From JBGUXS01 sp045118155 (lineage in GTDB: Bacteria > Pseudomonadota > Alphaproteobacteria > CAAHEQ01 > UBA3637): a stretch of DNA of 16,678 nucleotides. The DNA is taken from contig JBGUXS010000007.1 of NCBI GenBank assembly GCA_045118155.1, positions 1 to 16,678 of the forward strand, given 5' to 3'. The notes under the pieces are model-generated. The model ran no database searches. It was not told the DNA's origin and was given only the letters and a program-made list of their open reading frames with translations. Shown piece after piece: positions 6,145 through 11,345 of this stretch. A program made the translations under genes and the position numbers. Numbering within the stretch: the first letter of the stretch is position 1; the number at the start of each line of letters is the position of its first letter.

Positions 6145-7272
6145 ATGAAAAAATATCTATTGATGAGTTTGCTGTTATCTGCTGGGGCATGGGCTAACGT
6201 GGTGGATGATTACCAAAAGTTTAAATCCGACTTTGCCAAACGCACGGGGCTTTCTTTTGGCCTAGATATTTCCGAAATCATGCAGCGGGTGTCCCCAAGC
6301 GGTCACAAAACATCGTGGCAAACGCAATATTATCCTTATGCGACGTGGGATTTGTTTCAATCGGATAAATGGGGCAGTGGCACCTTTAACTTTGCGTATA
6401 CAGCCACCCGCTATTGGGGAATAAATGCCAATAATTTAAGCAATCGGATCGGGGTAGTATCATCTATCAACGATTATCCGACCTATGAAAACAACTTTGA
6501 TGAACTGAGTTATACCCATACGTTTGCTGGGGCGTGGGCGCCGATCAGTCTGACCGTCGGACAATTTCCGATTTATAACTTTGATGGTACCAACTATGAT
6601 GCGAATCAGCAAGTTAATTTCCTAAACTTTGCCCTTAGCCAAAATGCCTCGGATGCTTATCCAACCGCCGGTGTCGGGGCGTATGTGACCATCACACCCA
6701 ATAGCATTTTTAATATGTCGGTTGGGTTTCAAGATGCCCATAATATTGACGGCACGATGATAAAAACAAGCCGGTTGGGTAAGAAAAAATATACTACCTT
6801 TGCAAGTGCCTCGTTAACCCCGACGTTAAAAAATATCGGACAAAGCACGTATTCCATTTTGGTTTATCATCAACCATCTGTGCCGGCGCAACCCATGAAC
6901 ACGAACGGATGGAGTTTTAATGTTCAGCAAAATATCGGGAAAAAACTAGCGGTTTTTGGACGGGTCAATGGGGCCAGTCACAGCCCCGAAGAAATTACAC
7001 AATCTTATGTGGTGGGGGGTGTTTATAATAACCCTTTAAATCGCAATTCGTTGGATCAAATCGGACTTGCCTATGCCCTGAATAAGCTCAACCCCGCCGT
7101 GGTAGGAAACCCATGCCGAAAGTTTGAAAATGTGGTGGAAAGCTTTTGGACTTGGGGTATAGGGTCTATGATGACCATTACCCCAGATGCCCAAGTTTTT
7201 ATTAACCCCGGGATGGATCCTGATCGGCATACGGCCTTTTCTTTGGGCGTTCGGATGACGGTGTTGTTTTAA
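6145..7272 (+). CDS. OprB-like carbohydrate-selective outer-membrane porin
   Basis: The 375-residue precursor begins with a classic signal peptide (MKKYLLMSLLLSAGAWA) with probable cleavage after AWA at residue 17. The mature protein is rich in aromatic, Gly, Asn and Thr residues in alternating beta-strand pattern and ends in Phe (VRMTVLF), as outer-membrane barrels do. The segment FALSQNASDAYPTAGVGAY, followed by TITPN, and the C-terminal INPGMDPDRHTAFSLGVRM match the OprB porin family, which forms channels for sugars in the outer membrane. The frame is open to an ATG at 6085, but the 6145 start has the signal peptide and a strong ribosome site. It is translationally coupled (TAATG) to the next gene. 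Substrate specificity cannot be read from sequence. Confidence 0.85.
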   Translation: MKKYLLMSLLLSAGAWANVVDDYQKFKSDFAKRTGLSFGLDISEIMQRVSPSGHKTSWQTQYYPYATWDLFQSDKWGSGTFNFAYTATRYWGINANNLSNRIGVVSSINDYPTYENNFDELSYTHTFAGAWAPISLTVGQFPIYNFDGTNYDANQQVNFLNFALSQNASDAYPTAGVGAYVTITPNSIFNMSVGFQDAHNIDGTMIKTSRLGKKKYTTFASASLTPTLKNIGQSTYSILVYHQPSVPAQPMNTNGWSFNVQQNIGKKLAVFGRVNGASHSPEEITQSYVVGGVYNNPLNRNSLDQIGLAYALNKLNPAVVGNPCRKFENVVESFWTWGIGSMMTITPDAQVFINPGMDPDRHTAFSLGVRMTVLF

Positions 7273-8198
7273 TGTTGAATAAAATTATTCAAGGGGTGGG
7301 GGTTGGTTTTTTTCTGCTGGCCCTGTTTTTGGTACACCAAGAATTGATACGGGTTGGGGGCGACCATATTCTGCATTTGTTACGGGGGGTACCGTTTCAT
7401 GTGGTGGGTAGTGCCCTTGCCTTAACGGCCCTTGATTTTTGTTTCTTAGCCGGATATGATGCGCTTTCTTTAAAACATCTTAATAAACATCTAAATCCGC
7501 TAAAAATTTTTGCCGTGGCGGGATTGGGTTTTGCGGTCAGTAATACCACGGGACATGCGTACCTTGCTGGGGGAAGTTTGCGCTATATGTTTTATCGGAC
7601 ACAATTAAGTCGGATAGAAATTTTAAAATTGATTGCCCTAGATTCCCTAACATTTTTATTGGGGGTAACGGTGGCCTTTATCGGGACAGTATGTCTTTTA
7701 CCTACCCAAGGGGTTCATTTGCCCCCCCTTTGGCAACATTTGATGATTGGGATAAGTTTGTTTTTGTTAGTGGTTCTTAACGGTTATTTTTGGGGGATTG
7801 TTCGCTCCAAAAGAACGTTTAAAATTGGATCTGTATTGATTAAGGCCCCGTCTGTTTCGTTGACCTGTGCGCAAGTTTGTATGGGCCTTGGGGATGTTTT
7901 TTGTACATTTTTGGTGTTTTATGTGATTTTATCGGGGTTGCTTCCTGTGCCTTTTTTCCCCTTGATGGGGATGTTTATTTTGGCATGGGTTTTAGGGCTT
8001 GTGTCGCAAATCCCAGGGGGGCTTGGGGTATTTGAAGGGACGTTTTTATACCTGTTTTCATCATTAAGTTCCCAATCTGGGGAAGTGCTAACGGCCTTGT
8101 TAATTTTTAGGGTCTTATACTATTTTGTGCCGTTTTTGTTGGCGACCTGTCTTTTAGTTGGGGGATGGGGAATTAAAAAGCTCTTTTGTAAAATTTAG
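7272..8198 (+). CDS. MprF N-terminal-type (UPF0104/AglD) integral membrane protein
   Basis: This 308-residue polytopic inner-membrane protein has about eight hydrophobic segments. It matches the lysylphosphatidylglycerol synthetase TM-region family: a conserved FAVSNTTGHAYLAGGSLRYMF stretch, split at about residues 88-108, the late signature IPGGLGVFEG (about 246-255) and LLIFRVLYYFVPF (about 274-286). In MprF this domain flips aminoacyl-phospholipids. Here the soluble synthetase domain is absent, so the protein may move or flip a lipid or lipid-linked molecule, as proposed for stand-alone members; the substrate is unknown. Its ATG overlaps the porin stop by one base (TAATG), indicating coupled expression, although a functional link with the porin is not obvious. 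Confidence 0.82.
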   Translation: MLNKIIQGVGVGFFLLALFLVHQELIRVGGDHILHLLRGVPFHVVGSALALTALDFCFLAGYDALSLKHLNKHLNPLKIFAVAGLGFAVSNTTGHAYLAGGSLRYMFYRTQLSRIEILKLIALDSLTFLLGVTVAFIGTVCLLPTQGVHLPPLWQHLMIGISLFLLVVLNGYFWGIVRSKRTFKIGSVLIKAPSVSLTCAQVCMGLGDVFCTFLVFYVILSGLLPVPFFPLMGMFILAWVLGLVSQIPGGLGVFEGTFLYLFSSLSSQSGEVLTALLIFRVLYYFVPFLLATCLLVGGWGIKKLFCKI

Positions 8199-8208
8199 TT
8201 TAAAAAAC

Positions 8209-8237
8209 TTGATTTTTGACGAAAACAGGGGTAGAGT
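8209..8237 (+). promoter_or_regulatory. Candidate ychF promoter
   Basis: TTGATT (8209-8214), a 17-nt spacer and TAGAGT (8232-8237) lie about 30 nt before the ychF ATG, which has its own AAGGA ribosome site. The match is moderate. Confidence 0.3.
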
Positions 8238-8266
8238 CGTTCCCATAAGATATAAAGGATGAAAAC

Positions 8267-9367
8267 ATGGGATTTAAATGTGGAATTGTTGGGTTGCCGA
8301 ACGTTGGAAAATCAACGTTATTTAATGCCCTAACGGCAACGATTAACGCACAAATGGCGAACTATCCGTTTTGCACGATAGAACCGAATGTTGGCTTAGT
8401 GGCGGTACCAGATGACCGCCTTAATAAACTGGCCGAATTGGATAAAAGTGCGAAAATTATTCCAACACAACTAGAATTTGTGGATATCGCGGGGCTTGTA
8501 AAAGGCGCGTCCCGGGGCGAAGGTTTGGGTAATCAGTTCTTGGGGAATATTCGGGAAGTGGATGCCATTATTCATGTACTAAGGTGTTTTGATGACGACG
8601 ATATTACGCACGTCAGTGGCGTCGTTAACCCTAAAGAAGATGCGGATGTTGTGGAAACGGAATTGATGCTGGCTGACCTTGAAAATGTGGAAAAACGCTT
8701 GGTCGGGGTGCGCAAAAAAGCCCAAAGTGGCGATAAAGAATCTAAAACGATTTTACCGATTTTGGAAAAAGCCTTGGCTTTGTTGCAAGAGGGAAAACCC
8801 GCGGCCCTGGCTGAACCCGATGATCCCGAGGAAAAGAAACTATTTAAAAATTTAGCCCTGTTATCGTCTAAACCCGTTTTGTATGTATGTAATGTGGCAG
8901 AATCTGATGTGATTTCTGGCAACGCTTATACCCAAAGTGTACAAAAAATGGCAACAGAAAAAGGGGCAGGGTGCGTGTTGATTTCGGCGAAGATTGAGGC
9001 CGAAATTTCTCAGCTCCCCCCTGATGAACAAAAGGAATTTTTGGCGGATTTGGGCCTTAAAGAAACAGGGCTTGCCCAAATTATCAAAGAAGGGTACCGC
9101 ATTTTAAACTTAAAAACGTATTTTACCTCTGGGCCCAAAGAAGCCCATGCTTGGACATTTACGGGCGGTATGTTGGCGCCACAATGCGCCGGCATTATTC
9201 ACACAGATTTTGAAAAGGGCTTTATCCGGGCCGAGGTTGTTTCCTATGACGATTATGTGTCTTGTGGGGGCTTGACGGGGGCGCGGGAAAATGGTAAAGT
9301 TAGGGGTGAAGGCAAAACCTATGCTTTCCAAGACGGTGATGTGGTTCATTTTTTGTTTAATGTATAG
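8267..9367 (+). CDS. ychF: Ribosome-associated ATPase YchF (Obg family)
   Basis: This is a full-length 366-residue YchF/Ola1-type P-loop protein. The G1 motif GLPNVGKST lies at 9-17, a G2-region threonine in YPFCTIEPNVG at about 33-43, and G3 DIAGLVKGASRGEGLGN at about 69-85. G4 is NVAE (about 207-210) in place of NKxD, the change that gives this family ATP over GTP preference. The C-terminal TGS domain ends in the family pattern DGDVVHFLFNV. YchF binds ribosomes and 26S proteasome-like partners in various organisms and tunes translation and oxidative-stress responses in E. coli. The start has AAGGA 8 nt upstream. It leads a probable two-gene unit with the hemerythrin gene, 8 nt downstream. 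Confidence 0.97.
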   Translation: MGFKCGIVGLPNVGKSTLFNALTATINAQMANYPFCTIEPNVGLVAVPDDRLNKLAELDKSAKIIPTQLEFVDIAGLVKGASRGEGLGNQFLGNIREVDAIIHVLRCFDDDDITHVSGVVNPKEDADVVETELMLADLENVEKRLVGVRKKAQSGDKESKTILPILEKALALLQEGKPAALAEPDDPEEKKLFKNLALLSSKPVLYVCNVAESDVISGNAYTQSVQKMATEKGAGCVLISAKIEAEISQLPPDEQKEFLADLGLKETGLAQIIKEGYRILNLKTYFTSGPKEAHAWTFTGGMLAPQCAGIIHTDFEKGFIRAEVVSYDDYVSCGGLTGARENGKVRGEGKTYAFQDGDVVHFLFNV

Positions 9368-9375
9368 GGGGATTC

Positions 9376-9798
9376 ATGACAGAAAAAGTATCATGGCGGG
9401 CACAAATGGCGTTGGGGTATGCGCCCCTTGATGAAGAACACGAGGCCTTTATTCCCGTTGTGAACGAAGCTTTGGAGGTCCTTGAAAAAAAAGACCTTGT
9501 CGGGGCAGAAGATGTCTTTGATAAATGTTATGCGTTTGCCAGAACCCATTTTTCCCATGAAGAAGCATTGATGGAAAAACTAGATTACCCCGACATTATG
9601 GCGCACATGAAAAGCCACCAGATTTTTATTAAAAATATTTCGGAACTTCGGCAACTTTATGAATTTGCGCCCGAAGATGAAAAAATGGAAGTTTTTGAAC
9701 AACTAGCGAATTTCCTAAACGTGTGGTTTATTGGCCATGTTTTAAGCCGGGATAGTTTGCTTAAACCTTTCTTGAAAAGCTTGCCACCGGAAGCATAA
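9376..9798 (+). CDS. Bacteriohemerythrin
   Basis: This 140-residue single-domain non-haem di-iron oxygen-binding protein shows all seven expected iron ligands: H22 (LDEEHEAF), H58 and E62 (HFSHEEALM), H77 and H81 (HMKSHQIF), and H121 and D126 (GHVLSRD). Stand-alone bacterial hemerythrins bind oxygen for delivery, storage or sensing in the cytoplasm. The ATG is preceded by GGGG 5 nt upstream and sits 8 nt after the ychF stop, so the pair is probably co-transcribed. Its last 38 bp overlap the 3' end of ruvC on the other strand. Confidence 0.93.
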   Translation: MTEKVSWRAQMALGYAPLDEEHEAFIPVVNEALEVLEKKDLVGAEDVFDKCYAFARTHFSHEEALMEKLDYPDIMAHMKSHQIFIKNISELRQLYEFAPEDEKMEVFEQLANFLNVWFIGHVLSRDSLLKPFLKSLPPEA

Positions 9799-10255
9799 AT
9801 CCATAGCATAGCGCCATCGCCAAAGCATCCGTCGCATCTGCGGGGATTTTTTCTGGCACGTTTTTAAGGATTTTCCGAATCATCAGGGCCACTTGATCTT
9901 TTTCGGCATGACCAGCCCCGACGACCATTTTCTTAATGTGATTCGGGGTATATTCTTGAACCGGTATGTTGTACAGGGCTGGTACGCACAACACGACCCC
10001 CCGGGCTTGCCCCAGTTTTAATGTAGAATTTGGGTTTTTGTTCACAAATGTTTCTTCTACCGCCGCGGCATCGGGACGCATTTCATCAAATAGCGTACAC
10101 AAATCTTTGTGTAAAATGGCAAGACGCTGACTTAGGTCCAACGTGGTATCGGGATTAATCACACCGGCGGCCACAAAGGTATAGCGGTTTCCTTCTTTAT
10201 CAATAACCCCCCACCCTGTATGACGCAAGCCCGGATCAAGCCCGATAATGCGCAT
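9761..10255 (-). CDS. ruvC: Crossover junction endodeoxyribonuclease RuvC
   Basis: This 164-residue resolvase cuts Holliday junctions at the end of recombination, normally with the RuvAB motor. The catalytic acidic residues are in place: D7 (IGLDPGLRHTGWG), E67 (VEETF), D140 and D143 (ADATDALAMA). The block KNPNSTLKLGQARGV (about 73-87) is highly typical. The ATG follows the yebC stop with no gap (TAAATG), and GAGGA inside the end of yebC is its ribosome site, so translation is coupled to yebC. ruvA and ruvB, which usually follow in Proteobacteria, are missing here; the next gene is the convergent hemerythrin gene, with a 38-bp overlap. Confidence 0.97.
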   Translation of the reverse strand: MRIIGLDPGLRHTGWGVIDKEGNRYTFVAAGVINPDTTLDLSQRLAILHKDLCTLFDEMRPDAAAVEETFVNKNPNSTLKLGQARGVVLCVPALYNIPVQEYTPNHIKKMVVGAGHAEKDQVALMIRKILKNVPEKIPADATDALAMALCYGFMLPVASFSRKV

Positions 10256-11017
10256 TTAATCCTCGTCCGGATTCAATTGAGCTAGCACGTCGTCGGCAAT
10301 ATCGGCGTTGGTAATCACCCGTTGCACGTCATCATCTTCGTTTAGGATGTCAATAAAATCCATCAGCTTTTTGGCCGTTTCCACATCCGTAATCGGGGTG
10401 GTGACAATTGGCTTCCAATCAAGGCGGGCAACTGTGGGTGTGCCAAAGGCCTTTTCCAAGATATCCCGGACACTGTTTAAATCATCGGGGGTGCAGACCA
10501 CTTCATGCACATCTCCATCGGAATTCACATCTTGGGCGCCCGCTTCCAGGGCCTTTTCAAAAAAAGCATCTGGGGTGGCAACTTCTTTGGGAAATTCCAA
10601 ATACCCAATCCGTTCAAAGTTAAACGTGACAGAGCCCGTTTCCCCAAATGTTCCCCCGCGTTTTGAAAAGATAGAACGAAGGGCCGGGGCAGTTCTTGCC
10701 CGGTTATCGGTCAAGGCCTCTATAATCACGGCGACATTGCCTGGGGCAAACCCTTCGTACCGGATTTCTTCATAATTCGCCCCGTCGGTGGATTGGTTCC
10801 CTTTGGCGATTGCCCGATCAATGTTATCTTTTGGCATGTTTTCAGCCCGGGCCGCTTGAATCGCAGACCTAAGGCGTGGGTTAGAAGCCGGATCCGGAAG
10901 CCCTTGTTTTGCGGCAATCGTAATTTCCCGGGCGAGCTTGGAAAAAACTTTTCCACGGATTTTATCTTGGGCGCCTTTGCGGTGCATAATGTTCTTAAAT
11001 TGTGAATGTCCTGACAT
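10256..11017 (-). CDS. yebC: YebC/PmpR family regulatory protein
   Basis: This 253-residue protein belongs to the YebC family (Pfam TACO1/YebC). Members were first called transcription regulators, and more recent work on relatives connects them with translation of proline-rich stretches. The N-terminal signature MSGHSQFKNIMHRKGAQD and the block AARAENMPKDNIDRAIAKG (about 58-76) are diagnostic. The true start is the ATG at 11017-11015, which has AGGA 6 nt upstream; an in-frame ATG at 11059 would add 14 non-conserved residues and lies upstream of the predicted transcription start. yebC immediately before ruvC is a common proteobacterial arrangement. Confidence 0.96.
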   Translation of the reverse strand: MSGHSQFKNIMHRKGAQDKIRGKVFSKLAREITIAAKQGLPDPASNPRLRSAIQAARAENMPKDNIDRAIAKGNQSTDGANYEEIRYEGFAPGNVAVIIEALTDNRARTAPALRSIFSKRGGTFGETGSVTFNFERIGYLEFPKEVATPDAFFEKALEAGAQDVNSDGDVHEVVCTPDDLNSVRDILEKAFGTPTVARLDWKPIVTTPITDVETAKKLMDFIDILNEDDDVQRVITNADIADDVLAQLNPDED

Positions 11018-11044
11018 ATTTTTCCTTTCAATGAATTTGTGGGT

Positions 11045-11073
11045 ATCATACGCCGGCAAAGGCCAATTGTCAA
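11045..11073 (-). promoter_or_regulatory. Promoter of yebC-ruvC
   Basis: On the minus strand, consensus TTGACA (11073-11068), a 17-nt spacer and TATGAT (11050-11045) predict a transcript start near 11038 and a roughly 20-nt leader with AAAGGA. This supports the 11017 start of yebC. Confidence 0.7.
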
Positions 11074-11095
11074 GATAGAAATAAAAAAAGGTTAT

Positions 11096-11129
11096 CCCTC
11101 ACATCGCTTGAAAAGTGATGTGCTAAGGG
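11096..11129. repeat. Hairpin related in plan to the palindromic repeat arms
   Basis: Ten bases at 11100-11109 pair with 11113-11122 (one G-T wobble) around a GAA loop. CCC (11096-11098) and GGG (11127-11129) extend it beyond a small internal loop. The outline CCCT, hairpin, CTAAGGGA resembles the CCCT, hairpin, TCAAGGGA outline of the elements at 5621-5990, so it may be a lone degenerate arm. Otherwise it could be a transcript structure. Confidence 0.35.
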
Positions 11130-11201
11130 ACTTTCCGTTGATATACACCTGCCGAAGCTTTCTGATACTAAAAAAATTGTCCTTTCTGAAGATTTTTATG
11201 A

Positions 11202-11220
11202 CAGATAAAACGCTTATCTG
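11202..11220. repeat. Perfect 7-bp inverted repeat upstream of the helicase gene
   Basis: CAGATAA (11202-11208) and TTATCTG (11214-11220) are separated by 5 nt. The position, about 60 bp before the helicase -35 box, allows an operator role; it could equally be a hairpin. The rest of 11074-11279 is A+T-rich with nothing else I can support. Confidence 0.3.
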
Positions 11221-11279
11221 CCCAAACAACCTTTTCTTCTTTTTGAAAAATTGATATAAAGATACAATTAAAAAAATAC

Positions 11280-11308
11280 TTGACAAATTATTAAAAAGGG
11301 TATATACT
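11280..11308 (+). promoter_or_regulatory. Promoter of the helicase-HTH gene
   Basis: Consensus TTGACA (11280-11285), a 17-nt spacer and TATACT (11303-11308) predict a start near 11315 and a leader of about 30 nt to the ATG at 11346. Confidence 0.65.
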
Positions 11309-11345
11309 CAAAAAAATCACGCATTCTATTTAAATGGGATTGACT

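Noticed and set aside
8572..9349. Several long antisense frames within ychF
   Set aside because: They are shadows of a strongly coding gene, with no recognisable products or ribosome sites.
11018..11059. N-terminal extension of yebC from an ATG at 11059
   Set aside because: The family starts at MSGHSQF, the ribosome site belongs to the 11017 ATG, and the predicted transcript begins downstream of 11059.
11092..11286. A 64-codon minus-strand open frame upstream of yebC
   Set aside because: Low-complexity Lys/Phe/Ile peptide from A+T-rich DNA, crossing hairpins and the helicase promoter; no ribosome site seen.
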